Assembly (NCBI GenBank): GCA_949286465.1
Contig: CASECI010000048.1
Location: 1-55,239, forward strand
DNA from: an uncultured Alphaproteobacteria bacterium
GTDB taxonomy: Bacteria > Pseudomonadota > Alphaproteobacteria > CAAHEQ01 > UBA3637
Length of the DNA: 55,239 nucleotides
Direction: 5' to 3'
In this document: positions 24,430-33,544 of the stretch, piece after piece
Layout: each line of letters begins with the position of its first letter
Numbering within the stretch: the first letter of the stretch is position 1
Program-made: the position numbers and the translations under genes
The notes under the pieces: generated by a model
Database searches by the model: none
Seen by the model: the letters and a program-made list of their open reading frames with translations, nothing else
Told to the model about the DNA's origin: nothing

Positions 24430-25914
24430 TTAGTATTTAATTTTTTCTTTCTCTAAGTCTGCTTTATATCTTTCTCTTGATATGAAAAGGTATATTTTCT
24501 GAGGTAATTGATAAGAAGCAGATATGCTTTTAGAAAAAAAAGAGAAGAATGAAGAAATAACTATTTTTTCATTTGCTTCTCCTTCTTCTTTGACGGCTTT
24601 AAGCATACTTAAGGAAAGAAAAGCTAAGATAGCAGAAAGGAAAAAGAAGAAGTCCCAATGTTGAATAACAAGCAGATGATAATCTTTTGTGGCTGTTGGG
24701 GAGGACCAATTAACGATAAGAGAGATTTTCTTATCTATGAAAAAGTCTGCAAATAATCCGCCTATAATAGGAGCAATGCCAGCCATGAAAGCATTAACCA
24801 TTCCATTCACTGATAAATAAATAGAAGCCTTTCCTTTAGGGGCTAATTTTAAGGTAATATTTCCTGTGGCCAAGGTAACACCAGATTGAGAAATACCTAT
24901 AAGGATGTATATGCAAACTAATAATGGCATAGTTATTGTACTGTTTGTAGAAGAAGTAAATAAAAAAAGAAAAATAGATAGAATGTAAAGAGGGCAAGTT
25001 AGAAGAAGAACGGATTTATTGCTGAACATATCAGCTAATTTTCCCCAAGCATTCATAACAAAAATACTAGAAATTTGGCTAATTGAAACCAATATAAGTA
25101 TGAAACTTACACTTAAATGAAGTTGCTCTAATATATATACAGAAAAAAAAGGGACAGCTAAATTAATTGAGAAATTCCAAAATCCTAAGAAAAGCATTAA
25201 TAAGAGAAAATTATGATCATAAAAAACTTTTTTTATTTTATGTAGAAAATGTTCTTCATATAAATCTTCTTCCATAGGAGGCTCATCAATACGATAATAA
25301 ACATAAGCACTATAAATAGCCAAAAGGAATGCCATAAGAGCAAGAATAGCATAGAAAATATTATCGGAAAGATTCCAGAATTTTAAAGCGAAGGCAATCA
25401 ATAAAGATGATATTAAAGACGCTGCAATCATCATTGTTAGGCGTTTAGAAAAAAAACGTCCTAGTGTTTGAGAGGGAATAAGATCCTTCATCCAAGAATT
25501 CCAAGCACTTCCGGCTAAACTACTTGCAAAATAACGGATTGTGTAAAGGAATGCTAGCAAATAACTTGCTCCAGACATCTTAGGGAAAAGGGCAATCCAA
25601 GCGATAAAGAAAAAAGATATTCTTCCAAGCATTGAAATACTTGTACAAACTAATTTCCGTTTTCTAATTTTTTCTGTTAAATAGGCTCCAGGAAATTGAG
25701 CTAAGTTGCTTAAAATGGGAAGAGCAACCATGTATCCAATTAAAGCATTCGATGCGCCTGTCATGAGTGCAAGAGCGATTAAGATCGGTCCAGCTGTTAG
25801 CGTCTCTAATAATTGAGCAAGAACTCCATCTTTGATTACCCAAGGTAAGCTTTTTTGAACTTGCTCTGGTGTTAAATCTTTAGGAGCCATTTTTTGAATT
25901 AAATTTGAAAACAT
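24430..25914 (-). CDS. Major facilitator superfamily transporter
   Basis: A 494-residue membrane protein with 11-12 hydrophobic segments. The cytoplasmic loop between TM2 and TM3 carries YLTEKIRKRKLVC, a variant of the MFS GxLxDRxGRR motif, and the half-repeat AWGKLADMFSNKSVLLL is the matching motif after TM8. It starts MFSNLIQKMAPKDLTPEQVQKSLPWVIKDGVLAQLLETL, a cytosolic stretch of about 40 residues before TM1. The substrate cannot be deduced. A GGAGGG ribosome site precedes ATG 25914. It is convergent with the terminator of the poly-G locus and divergent from the HD gene. Confidence 0.85.
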   Translation of the reverse strand: MFSNLIQKMAPKDLTPEQVQKSLPWVIKDGVLAQLLETLTAGPILIALALMTGASNALIGYMVALPILSNLAQFPGAYLTEKIRKRKLVCTSISMLGRISFFFIAWIALFPKMSGASYLLAFLYTIRYFASSLAGSAWNSWMKDLIPSQTLGRFFSKRLTMMIAASLISSLLIAFALKFWNLSDNIFYAILALMAFLLAIYSAYVYYRIDEPPMEEDLYEEHFLHKIKKVFYDHNFLLLMLFLGFWNFSINLAVPFFSVYILEQLHLSVSFILILVSISQISSIFVMNAWGKLADMFSNKSVLLLTCPLYILSIFLFLFTSSTNSTITMPLLVCIYILIGISQSGVTLATGNITLKLAPKGKASIYLSVNGMVNAFMAGIAPIIGGLFADFFIDKKISLIVNWSSPTATKDYHLLVIQHWDFFFFLSAILAFLSLSMLKAVKEEGEANEKIVISSFFSFFSKSISASYQLPQKIYLFISRERYKADLEKEKIKY

Positions 25915-25984
25915 TTTCCCTCCATCGTTTTAAGATAAAGAAGAGAAAAGATTTTTTCAAGTATATAAAATTTTATAGGAGGTA

Positions 25985-26012
25985 TTGTATTTTATCTTAA
26001 ATTGAATAAAAT
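25985..26012 (+). promoter_or_regulatory. Predicted promoter of the HD-domain gene
   Basis: TTGTAT (25985-25990), 16 bases, TAAAAT (26007-26012), about 28 bases before ATG 26041. Pattern match in the divergent gap with the MFS gene. Confidence 0.4.
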
Positions 26013-26040
26013 ATGCTCTCTTTAAAGAAAAGGCTTACCC

Positions 26041-27066
26041 ATGTTTGAAACAAATAACTTTAATTTAAAAGCATTATATCAAGTTTATAAAACCCCGGAA
26101 ATTCTAAAAGTTCCTTCTCAGAAATGGAAAGATTATGATTTAGGAAAAGAAACCTCCTTAACGACTTATGAAAAGTGGATGCATCATAAATATTTGCATA
26201 CTTTTCAAGTTCTAAAAGAGGGGGCTATTATTATAAATAAAGAACCTCTTTTAAAGAATACGCCTGATATAATAAAAAAAGAATGGATGGATGCTTTACT
26301 TATGCATGACTATGGTCGTGCTTTTGAAGTGAGTCCTAATAAAGAAAATTATAATTTTTCATTTTGTCACGGCATTACGGGAGCTCAGAAAGCTTTAGAA
26401 CTTGGGGAAACTTCCTTAAATATTCTTATTCCAGTTTTAGTCCACGATCAAATGGATAACGCTTTTATTGATTTGTCAGATACTGAGTTAGAAAAAATAG
26501 AAAAATTCGCTAAACAACCTCAGTCTAAAAAAGATGCAGTTTATAAGATCAGAGAACTCTATCAAAAGACAACATCTCAAGAGAAAGAATGGATTAAGCT
26601 AGGAATAGGTTTAGTAAGAGATGCTGATACATTGTCTAACTTAAGAGAATATAAACGTATGTTAAAATTCCTGGAAAAAAGTCCAAAAGCAACTATATCT
26701 CCAACTGTTTATAAAGAGATACTCGCAGGCGACTATGTTAAAGTCGAATATGTAAAAACTTGGCCGGATAAATGTTGCATGTACTTATCATGGGCTTACC
26801 ACTTTAATTATCCTTCGACCTTTAAAGAAGTATTTCATGCGCACATACTAGAGAATTTTTGCGAAGATATTTTTAATAAAATTAAACCCTATAATACTGA
26901 GGAAGATTTATTAAAATTGCGCCAAGAAATTAACTTCATATTAAAGCACATTGAAAATTTTGACGCTCAAAAGAAATTTATTGTACCTGTTATGCCTGAA
27001 ATATCAGTTAAACGTGAAGAAATAACAAATTTTATTCAATCTTATTTGTTTCAAAATAAAGTCTGA
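26041..27066 (+). CDS. HD-domain metal-dependent phosphohydrolase
   Basis: A 341-residue soluble protein of the HD superfamily. Metal ligands visible are His53 (KYLHTF), His89-Asp90 in LLMHDYGRAFE and His110 in SFCHGITGA, plus VLVHDQMDN and GLVRDADTLSNL further on, a conserved H..HD..H..D arrangement. Relatives hydrolyse phosphate bonds in nucleotides or cyclic nucleotides; the substrate here is unknown. The C-terminal 130 residues have no recognised domain. It has its own predicted promoter and converges, without overlap, on the HNH gene. Confidence 0.8.
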   Translation: MFETNNFNLKALYQVYKTPEILKVPSQKWKDYDLGKETSLTTYEKWMHHKYLHTFQVLKEGAIIINKEPLLKNTPDIIKKEWMDALLMHDYGRAFEVSPNKENYNFSFCHGITGAQKALELGETSLNILIPVLVHDQMDNAFIDLSDTELEKIEKFAKQPQSKKDAVYKIRELYQKTTSQEKEWIKLGIGLVRDADTLSNLREYKRMLKFLEKSPKATISPTVYKEILAGDYVKVEYVKTWPDKCCMYLSWAYHFNYPSTFKEVFHAHILENFCEDIFNKIKPYNTEEDLLKLRQEINFILKHIENFDAQKKFIVPVMPEISVKREEITNFIQSYLFQNKV

Positions 27067-27549
27067 TTATTTGCGCCATCCAAAGAAAAGAGGTAGTTTT
27101 TGAAGTGGTTTTTTCATAATATGTTTAAAACCGCTTTCTCTGTTCTCTTTAGAAAGAACTTCTTGAATAAAGTGGCTATAATCTTTATGCAAAGCTACGG
27201 GAGGAAAGTCCGGAACGTTTATTTCGACTGTTTGTCCAGGTTTTATATTTCGAAGGGCAGGGTCAAAGCAATGTCGATTGATAAATTTGTGTAAAGATCT
27301 TTCGATTAAGCATAAATTGTGTAAATCATTTGTCCCCCCACCTGAAAGAGGGACAATATGATGAATATCAAAATTTTTGGGAACTTTTCCGCGCAAAATT
27401 TTTTCTAGAGGACAAATCTTTTTTATTCGATCTAAATACCCTTTTTTATAAAGCTCAATTAAGAACTGTTGAGCTACTTTATTATGCTTAAATTCTTTTC
27501 TAAGTTGAGCTGTACGTTCATGAGGTTGTCGGGTAAAGATAACGGGCAT
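27067..27549 (-). CDS. HNH endonuclease domain protein
   Basis: A 160-residue basic protein with an HNH core: DIHHIVPLSGGGTNDLHNLCLIERSLHKFINRH, with His63-His64, Asn78 and His87 as the expected catalytic and metal residues. There is no CxxC zinc knuckle. The N-terminus (RQPHERTAQLRKEFKHNKVAQQFL) is helical and basic. Stand-alone HNH proteins act in mobile elements, phages or nicking; the role here is open. It sits 9 bases downstream of recG on the same strand and may share its transcript. Confidence 0.8.
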   Translation of the reverse strand: MPVIFTRQPHERTAQLRKEFKHNKVAQQFLIELYKKGYLDRIKKICPLEKILRGKVPKNFDIHHIVPLSGGGTNDLHNLCLIERSLHKFINRHCFDPALRNIKPGQTVEINVPDFPPVALHKDYSHFIQEVLSKENRESGFKHIMKKPLQKLPLFFGWRK

Positions 27550-27558
27550 GCTTTTCTC

Positions 27559-29613
27559 CTAGCCAGAATGAATAGTTTTTATTTCAGCATCTTTATTGAA
27601 TAGATAAAGAAGGATTCTTAATGCTTCTCCTCTTGATGAAGATAAAGATGGATCTTGATTGAGAATGAGTTTAACATCGTCTCGAGCGATAGACAAGAGT
27701 GAAGAATGAAATTCTAAGTTTGCAAGTTTAAATGATAGCAAACCACTTTGTCGCGTTCCTAATATGTCTCCGGCACCTCTTAATTTTAAATCTTCTTCTG
27801 CAATGATAAAGCCATCTTCAGTACGACGCATTATTTCTAATCTTTTCTTAGATGTATGAGAAAGAGGCGATTTATATAGTAAAAGGCAAGTAGATTGCTT
27901 GTCTCCACGTCCAACACGTCCTCTTAATTGGTGCAACTGAGACAATCCAAACCGTTCAGCTTGTTCAATAATCATTATATTGGCAGAAGGAACATCAACT
28001 CCAACCTCGATAACGGTTGTAGCCACTAAGATTTTGATTTTTTTGTTGATAAAATCTTGCATGATGGCATCTTTTTCTGGACCTTTCATTTTCCCATGAA
28101 TGAGAGCAACCTGTTGAGGAAAGAATTTATTTAAGATTTCAAAACGCTTTGTTGCATTCGCCATGTCTGATTTTTCAGTCTCCTCAATAAGCGGACAGAC
28201 CCAATAGATTTGAGAACCTGTATCAATTGCATTGTGTAATCTAGAAAAAGTATCTTCCATTTTTGAGATAGGCAAGACTCTTGTATCAATAGGTTTCCTC
28301 GTCGGTGGCTTTTCATCAATTTTTGATATGTCCATATCGCCGTAATAAGTTAAAGCAAGCGTTCTGGGGATAGGGGTTGCTGTCATGACTAACATATCAA
28401 CTAGCTCTCCCTTTTGAGACAGAGCTAGTCTTTGCTCTACACCAAAACGATGTTGTTCGTCGATAATTATAAAGCCTAATTTATGGAAGTTAACATTTTC
28501 TTGGAAAAGAGCATGCGTACCAACGATAATTTGAGTTTCTCCAGAAAGAATTTGATTAAGAATTTTTTTTCGTTTTTCTCCTTTTTCACGACCTGTTAAT
28601 AGGACTATAGAAAGGTTAAGTTGTTCGCACCATTTGCGTAAAGAAGCCTCATGTTGTCGAGCAAGAATATCCGTAGGAGCCATAAGACACGCTTGATATC
28701 CACTTTCTACAGCATTGAGCATAGCTAAAAAGCCAACAATTGTTTTCCCGCTTCCAACATCGCCTTGCAAAAGGCGCATCATGCGGTAAGGCGCACTCAT
28801 GTCTTCTTTTATTTCTTTATAAGAGCGTTTTTGGGCATTGGTTAAACTAAAAGGAAGAATATTTAAAAGCTTTTGAGTTAATGTGTTATCATTTACAAAC
28901 GCAATTCCTTTAGCTTTACGCATTTTTTGTCGAACAAGAGCTAAGGCTAATTGATTCGCCAGTAATTCATCATAGGCTAGTCTCATACGTGAAGGACTTA
29001 GAGGTGAAATATCCTCATTGCAAAGAGGTGTATGTGCTTTCATTAAACTTTCTTTAAAAGAGATCCATTTTTGTTGTTTTAAAAAGTCTCTATCAAGCCA
29101 TTCAGGTAAAGTAGGGATATATTTAAGAGCTTCCTTTATATATTTTTGCATCATTTTATTCGTAATTCCTTGCGTCAAAGGATATACAGGTTCTATTAAA
29201 GGAATTAAATTTTTATTTTTTTCTTCTACAATATAATCCGGGTGAGTCATTTGTAAATGACCAGAGAAAGTAGATATTTGACCACTTATATAATGAGAAG
29301 TGCCTTCAGGAAGTTGATTAACTAGGTAATTCTTTTTATAATTAAAAAAAATAATATCTAGAAAATTTTTATCTGTTTTACAATGAATTTTATAAGGTTG
29401 CTTTTTTGAATATGGCTTTTCATGTTTTAAAACAGTAATCTTCGTTGTTATGAACGGCAACTTTGTCCTATCTAAGATCATCAAAGGCAGGTGAAACAAT
29501 AAAGATACAATCGTATTTCCGCACAGTTTTTGAAGTAATTTTAGATTCTTAGGGCCTATTCCGGGGATTGTTTCTATGCTAGAAAATAAACTAAATAGAA
29601 CAGAAGGACGCAT
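27559..29613 (-). CDS. recG: ATP-dependent DNA helicase RecG
   Basis: A 684-residue superfamily 2 helicase that remodels stalled replication forks and Holliday junctions. An N-terminal wedge/OB region (TTKITVLKHEKPYSKKQPYKI...HYISGQISTFSGHLQMTHPDY) precedes the motor: Walker A GDVGSGKT, motif Ia APTDILARQH, DEQH box IIDEQHRFG, motif III TATPIPRT and motif VI QLRGRVGRG, with the TRG motif region near the C-terminus (LKLRGAGDILGTRQSG). Full family length. Its ATG shares a base with the stop of the upstream secreted-protein gene (TAATG), so they are cotranscribed. Confidence 0.97.
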   Translation of the reverse strand: MRPSVLFSLFSSIETIPGIGPKNLKLLQKLCGNTIVSLLFHLPLMILDRTKLPFITTKITVLKHEKPYSKKQPYKIHCKTDKNFLDIIFFNYKKNYLVNQLPEGTSHYISGQISTFSGHLQMTHPDYIVEEKNKNLIPLIEPVYPLTQGITNKMMQKYIKEALKYIPTLPEWLDRDFLKQQKWISFKESLMKAHTPLCNEDISPLSPSRMRLAYDELLANQLALALVRQKMRKAKGIAFVNDNTLTQKLLNILPFSLTNAQKRSYKEIKEDMSAPYRMMRLLQGDVGSGKTIVGFLAMLNAVESGYQACLMAPTDILARQHEASLRKWCEQLNLSIVLLTGREKGEKRKKILNQILSGETQIIVGTHALFQENVNFHKLGFIIIDEQHRFGVEQRLALSQKGELVDMLVMTATPIPRTLALTYYGDMDISKIDEKPPTRKPIDTRVLPISKMEDTFSRLHNAIDTGSQIYWVCPLIEETEKSDMANATKRFEILNKFFPQQVALIHGKMKGPEKDAIMQDFINKKIKILVATTVIEVGVDVPSANIMIIEQAERFGLSQLHQLRGRVGRGDKQSTCLLLYKSPLSHTSKKRLEIMRRTEDGFIIAEEDLKLRGAGDILGTRQSGLLSFKLANLEFHSSLLSIARDDVKLILNQDPSLSSSRGEALRILLYLFNKDAEIKTIHSG

Positions 29614-30080
29614 TAATAATTTTGTCCTCTTCCTGGCTTCATATAATTGCGTTTAGGCATATTCTTGGCACGCTCTTTTTGAGCTTGTGTTTTGGCTTTG
29701 ATAATTTTTCCATCGGGTAGTTTTACAGTTCCATCAGCATAAATAATGGTTGCAAAAATAGGCAGATGATAAAACGTTTGAAGAACTTCAGGGCAGGGTG
29801 TAGGTTGATGATCACGTTGTAAATTATATGTTCTTAATTTTTCAGAGGCATATTCTTTAAAGGCTTTTTCTCTATCTTCTTCAGTCTTTGCACTATTACC
29901 TAAGATATAGCTTGAAATAAGTTCAAAATCATCTAAACGACTGCCTGCATTGCAAGCAAGAGCTACACCAGCCATTGCCCCTAATTGTTGAGCATCTGTC
30001 ATACTTTTAGTTCCTAGTTGAGCGATTGCAATTTCGGGGACAAGAAGAAGGAAAGATATAAAATAAATAAAATTTTTCAT
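29613..30080 (-). CDS. Exported hypothetical protein upstream of recG
   Basis: A 155-residue protein I do not recognise. Residues 1-20 are a signal peptide (MKNFIYFISFLLLVPEIAIA). The mature part has two cysteines (ACNAGSR and PTPCPEVL), likely a disulfide, a helical DAQQLGAMAGVALACNAGSRLDDFELISSYI region, and a basic C-terminus ending KNMPKRNYMKPGRGQNY. It is probably periplasmic. It is the first gene of the minus-strand run with recG and the HNH gene. Confidence 0.7.
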   Translation of the reverse strand: MKNFIYFISFLLLVPEIAIAQLGTKSMTDAQQLGAMAGVALACNAGSRLDDFELISSYILGNSAKTEEDREKAFKEYASEKLRTYNLQRDHQPTPCPEVLQTFYHLPIFATIIYADGTVKLPDGKIIKAKTQAQKERAKNMPKRNYMKPGRGQNY

Positions 30081-30177
30081 GAAACGTCTCGCTTTTTATC
30101 AAATTTAACTTTATATAAAAGAATAAAACTTTTTTGTACATATAACAAGTATTTTAATAAAAGGGAAGGAGATAATA

Positions 30178-30858
30178 ATGTTAAAAGATGATATAGCTGT
30201 TTTTCCTCAAGCTAAAGAAGTTAAATCTGTCTTAATTATGCTTCATGGTTATGGAGCTAACGGAGATGATTTAATATCGATGGCTTCTCAAATCCAAGAA
30301 CAAAATTCCTATATGGCTTTTTATGCTCCAAATGCTCCATTTCAAATGGAATATAATGCTTATAAGTGGTTTGACATAGGTGATTTAGATAATGAATCTA
30401 TATATGAACAGTTTAGTTATATTGAGAAATTAATAAAACGAGCTATGCCAGAGATTTCTGTCGTTAATTCATTTATAGATAAAATCAAGCTCAAACATAA
30501 CCTGACAGACAAAGATATAGCATTAATGGGATTTTCTCAAGGTGGTTTACTTGCTTTAATGACAGGCTTAATGCATGCAGAAAAGTTGAATTGTCTTATC
30601 GGATGTTCTGCCGTTCCTCTTTCAATTAATGATACGTTTGATTTAAGTCATATATTAAGTAAACCCGATACTTTATTAACGCACGGGACAGATGATGATG
30701 TTATCCCTTTAATAGGGATGGAAATAACAGAAAATACATTAAAGAATGTCAATATTCATACGGAAACGCATATAGTTCCAGGAATGGGGCACAATATTGA
30801 TATGAGCTCTATATTAGCAATGAGTCAATTTTTAAAAGAGCATTCTAATATAAAGTAA
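30178..30858 (+). CDS. Carboxylesterase / phospholipase family alpha/beta hydrolase
   Basis: A 226-residue cytosolic serine hydrolase of the Abhydrolase_2 (carboxylesterase) family. The start region LIMLHGYGANGDDLISMA is the family oxyanion block, Ser120 in GFSQGG is the nucleophile, and THGTDDDVIPL and GMGHNID supply the Asp and His. Similar proteins hydrolyse short acyl esters or lysophospholipids. GGAAGGAG precedes the ATG. Its last 14 bases overlap the convergent thpR gene. Confidence 0.9.
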   Translation: MLKDDIAVFPQAKEVKSVLIMLHGYGANGDDLISMASQIQEQNSYMAFYAPNAPFQMEYNAYKWFDIGDLDNESIYEQFSYIEKLIKRAMPEISVVNSFIDKIKLKHNLTDKDIALMGFSQGGLLALMTGLMHAEKLNCLIGCSAVPLSINDTFDLSHILSKPDTLLTHGTDDDVIPLIGMEITENTLKNVNIHTETHIVPGMGHNIDMSSILAMSQFLKEHSNIK

Positions 30859-31393
30859 GTGGATATCTTGCTTCAACACGATAGTATTTTCCTTCACCGT
30901 TTTCTCTGGCATGGCTAGAGAAAAGTGTAAAGTAGTAAACTTTAAACTCATGAGTTCTGAATAAATTATTGGCAGAGATAAATTTAAAAACATCTTCCAT
31001 AGATGTTCCTTTCAAGCTGGCAATGGAAACATGGGCATGAAATTTAAATCTATCGTTCTGAACGCCATTATTTCTGGCAATCGTATCAATTTTAGCACTG
31101 AGATCATCAAGCGCTTGATAGTAATTAACTCCAGTCCACAGATGGTGAGGAACATCGCCTGTTGCAAAATAACCAACTTGAGCAAGTGCAAGATTAAAGG
31201 CAGGAAAACGTAATTGACACAGTTCGTCATGTATATTATCTGCTACATTCTCTTGAATATTTCCTAAGAAGCGAAGCGTTAAGTGAAGTTTTTCTTTTTC
31301 TACCCATTTCGCTAAAGGAACTCCTCCGTGAAGAGAGTATACCTGTTCTTTAATATCATCTGGCAATTCTATTCCTGTAAACAAACGTATCAT
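30845..31393 (-). CDS. thpR: RNA 2',3'-cyclic phosphodiesterase
   Basis: A 182-residue 2H phosphoesterase. The two catalytic tetrapeptides are HLTL (from His37, in KLHLTLRFLG) and HVSI (in KFHAHVSIASLK). Family members open 2',3'-cyclic phosphates on RNA ends to 2'-phosphates. The N-terminus MIRLFTGIELPDDIKEQV is typical. It lies 10 bases downstream of the SGNH hydrolase gene on the same strand, and its 3' end overlaps the convergent esterase gene. Confidence 0.92.
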   Translation of the reverse strand: MIRLFTGIELPDDIKEQVYSLHGGVPLAKWVEKEKLHLTLRFLGNIQENVADNIHDELCQLRFPAFNLALAQVGYFATGDVPHHLWTGVNYYQALDDLSAKIDTIARNNGVQNDRFKFHAHVSIASLKGTSMEDVFKFISANNLFRTHEFKVYYFTLFSSHARENGEGKYYRVEARYPLTLY

Positions 31394-31403
31394 GTTTTCT
31401 CCT

Positions 31404-32045
31404 TTATTGATTTAATAGAAAATTTTCTACAGTTGGAAATATGTTTTTAACCATAATTTTGACACCTTCGGCATTTGGATGAGCACCATCATCTTGTAAA
31501 TAAGTCATATCATAAACACCGAAAGTTTGTTTTATGACACCTTCCATAAAAAAAGGATAAAGTACTAGATTATATTTATCTGATAACTCTTTGTACATAT
31601 TAGAAAAAGAAGTTCTTCCTTCATAAGAAGCTTGAGGCGGAGCCATCATACCTACAAGCATAACAGGAATGTTTTTATTTAAGAATTTTTCTATTATTTT
31701 TTGAAGATTTTCTTGAGTTGTTTTAAGAGTCACTCCCTGTAAAGCGTCATTGATTCCAAGCTCTAATATGACCGCATGTGGTTTCAGAGCTAAAGTTTTA
31801 TCAATTCTGTTTAACCCTCTTTGTGTTGTATCGCCAGCCACACTTGCATTAATTACTTTTACATTGTCATATCCATTTTCTATAAGCTTCTTTTGTAGTT
31901 GGCTATAAAAAGAATCTTCAGCTTTTAATTTATATCCAGCAGATAAACTATCCCCGAAAACGACTAATCTAAAAGCTTCTTCTTGAGCTAAACAAGGTTT
32001 GACACATAAAAGTACTATCCATAAAACAGTTAAAAATATTCGCAT
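31404..32045 (-). CDS. Periplasmic SGNH-type esterase (TesA-like)
   Basis: A 213-residue protein with a signal peptide (MRIFLTVLWIVLLCVKPCLA). SGNH blocks are I GDSLSAGY (Ser33), II SVAGDTTQRGL (Gly), III LGINDALQG (Asn) and V DDGAHPNAEG (Asp/His). These match the TesA/arylesterase group, multifunctional periplasmic thioesterase and lysophospholipase enzymes. E. coli TesA is encoded next to an ABC exporter; here it pairs with thpR instead. Divergent from def. Confidence 0.9.
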   Translation of the reverse strand: MRIFLTVLWIVLLCVKPCLAQEEAFRLVVFGDSLSAGYKLKAEDSFYSQLQKKLIENGYDNVKVINASVAGDTTQRGLNRIDKTLALKPHAVILELGINDALQGVTLKTTQENLQKIIEKFLNKNIPVMLVGMMAPPQASYEGRTSFSNMYKELSDKYNLVLYPFFMEGVIKQTFGVYDMTYLQDDGAHPNAEGVKIMVKNIFPTVENFLLNQ

Positions 32046-32114
32046 TTTTTTTCTCTCCCTTCTTTCCTTTTCGTTTATTTTATTTTATAATAACCAAAAA
32101 GAAAAGGAAAAAAA

Positions 32115-32639
32115 ATGAAACTAAAAATTTTAGAGATACCTCATCCGTTATTGCGTGAAAAAAGCAAAGAAGTTGAAAGAAATGATTCAAGTATAAAAAA
32201 ATTACTTGAGGATATGCTAGAAACGATGTACGCAGCTCATGGAGTTGGTTTGGCAGCACCACAAGTTGGCATATTGAAACGTATAGTTGTTATTGATGTA
32301 GCAAGAGAAGATGAACAACCTCATCCCCTGTTTTTAGTAAATCCTCAAATTATAGAACATTCCGAAGAAACGGAGGAGTGTTCAGAAGGATGTTTGTCGG
32401 TTCCAAATCAATTTGCTCCAGTAAAAAGATATGTTGAAGTTACGGTTCAATATGAAGATGCGGACAGGAATATGAAGCAAATTAAAGGAGATGGGTTGTT
32501 AGCAATAGCATTGCAACATGAAATAGATCATCTTGATGGAATTGTATTTATAGATCATTTGTCTAAATTACGTCAAAAGATGATATTGAAACGGTTAGAA
32601 AAGAATCGTAAACGTAAAGCAATGGAGGAGGCAGAATGA
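32115..32639 (+). CDS. def: Peptide deformylase
   Basis: A 174-residue metalloenzyme that removes the formyl group from nascent polypeptides. The three motifs are GVGLAAPQVG (residues 43-52), EGCLSVP with Cys93, and HEIDHLDG with His135, Glu136 and His139, which hold the metal. The ATG follows AAAAGGAAAA; a TATAAT at 32086-32091 may be its -10 box though the -35 is poor. It overlaps fmt by four bases, the usual def-fmt pairing. Confidence 0.97.
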   Translation: MKLKILEIPHPLLREKSKEVERNDSSIKKLLEDMLETMYAAHGVGLAAPQVGILKRIVVIDVAREDEQPHPLFLVNPQIIEHSEETEECSEGCLSVPNQFAPVKRYVEVTVQYEDADRNMKQIKGDGLLAIALQHEIDHLDGIVFIDHLSKLRQKMILKRLEKNRKRKAMEEAE

Positions 32640-33544
32640 AAATTGTATTTATGGGAACTCCAGAATTTTCTGTTACGGTTCTACGAGCTTTAATTCAAAA
32701 GCATGATGTTGTTTGTGTATATACACAACCTCCTCGTCCAGCGGGAAGAGGGCATAAGATGACACCTTCACCTGTCCAGATAGAAGCAGAACAACATAAA
32801 ATTCCTGTTCGATATCCTGTTAGTTTAAAAAGTGAGACAGAACAACATTTGTTTGCAGCTTTAGAGGCTGATGTTGCTGTTGTTTGTGCTTATGGGCTTA
32901 TTCTACCTATACCTATATTAAGAGCATTTAAAGGAGGATGTATCAATGTACATGCCTCTTTATTGCCAAGATGGCGTGGGGCGGCTCCTATTCAAAGAGC
33001 TATTATGGCGGGAGATAAAGAGACTGGTGTTACAATTATGAAAATGGATGCCGGCCTTGATACAGGTGATATGCTTTTATCAGAAAGTACGCCGATAACA
33101 CCAACTACTACTGCAGGAGAATTACATGATAAATTGGCTCAAATAGGAGCAAAATTAATCATAGATGTTTTAGATCATCAACCAACAGCAGTTCGGCAAC
33201 CGTCACAAGGTGTGACATATGCTAATAAAATTGATAAAAATGAATGTTTAATTGACTGGTCTAGACCTGCAGAAGTATTAGATTGTCATATTCGTGCTTT
33301 ATCTCCGTATCCTAAGGCTTATTTTATGTTAGGAGATGAACGAATTAATGTGTTGATGGCTAAGGTCGTCCCTTCTCTTAATAAAGAAGCAAACCCTGGC
33401 ACTTTTTTAGACGATCAGTTAACAATCGCTTGTGGTTTAGGAACAGCTTTGCAGTTAATTGAGTTGCAAAGAGCCGGAAAAGTATCCATGAAAGCAGATG
33501 ATTTTTTGAGAGGATTTCCAATAAAAGCAGGGACATGTGTTTAA
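32636..33544 (+). CDS. fmt: Methionyl-tRNA formyltransferase
   Basis: A 302-residue enzyme that formylates initiator Met-tRNA with 10-formyl-tetrahydrofolate. Blocks MGTPEFSV, CAYGLILP, NVHASLLPRWRGAAPIQRAI (with the catalytic Asn/His) and MKMDAGLDTGD are diagnostic, and the C-terminal domain (KIDKNECLIDW...CHIRALSPYPKAYF) binds tRNA. Coupled to def upstream (ATGA); truA begins directly after its stop, giving a def-fmt-truA operon. Confidence 0.97.
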   Translation: MKIVFMGTPEFSVTVLRALIQKHDVVCVYTQPPRPAGRGHKMTPSPVQIEAEQHKIPVRYPVSLKSETEQHLFAALEADVAVVCAYGLILPIPILRAFKGGCINVHASLLPRWRGAAPIQRAIMAGDKETGVTIMKMDAGLDTGDMLLSESTPITPTTTAGELHDKLAQIGAKLIIDVLDHQPTAVRQPSQGVTYANKIDKNECLIDWSRPAEVLDCHIRALSPYPKAYFMLGDERINVLMAKVVPSLNKEANPGTFLDDQLTIACGLGTALQLIELQRAGKVSMKADDFLRGFPIKAGTCV

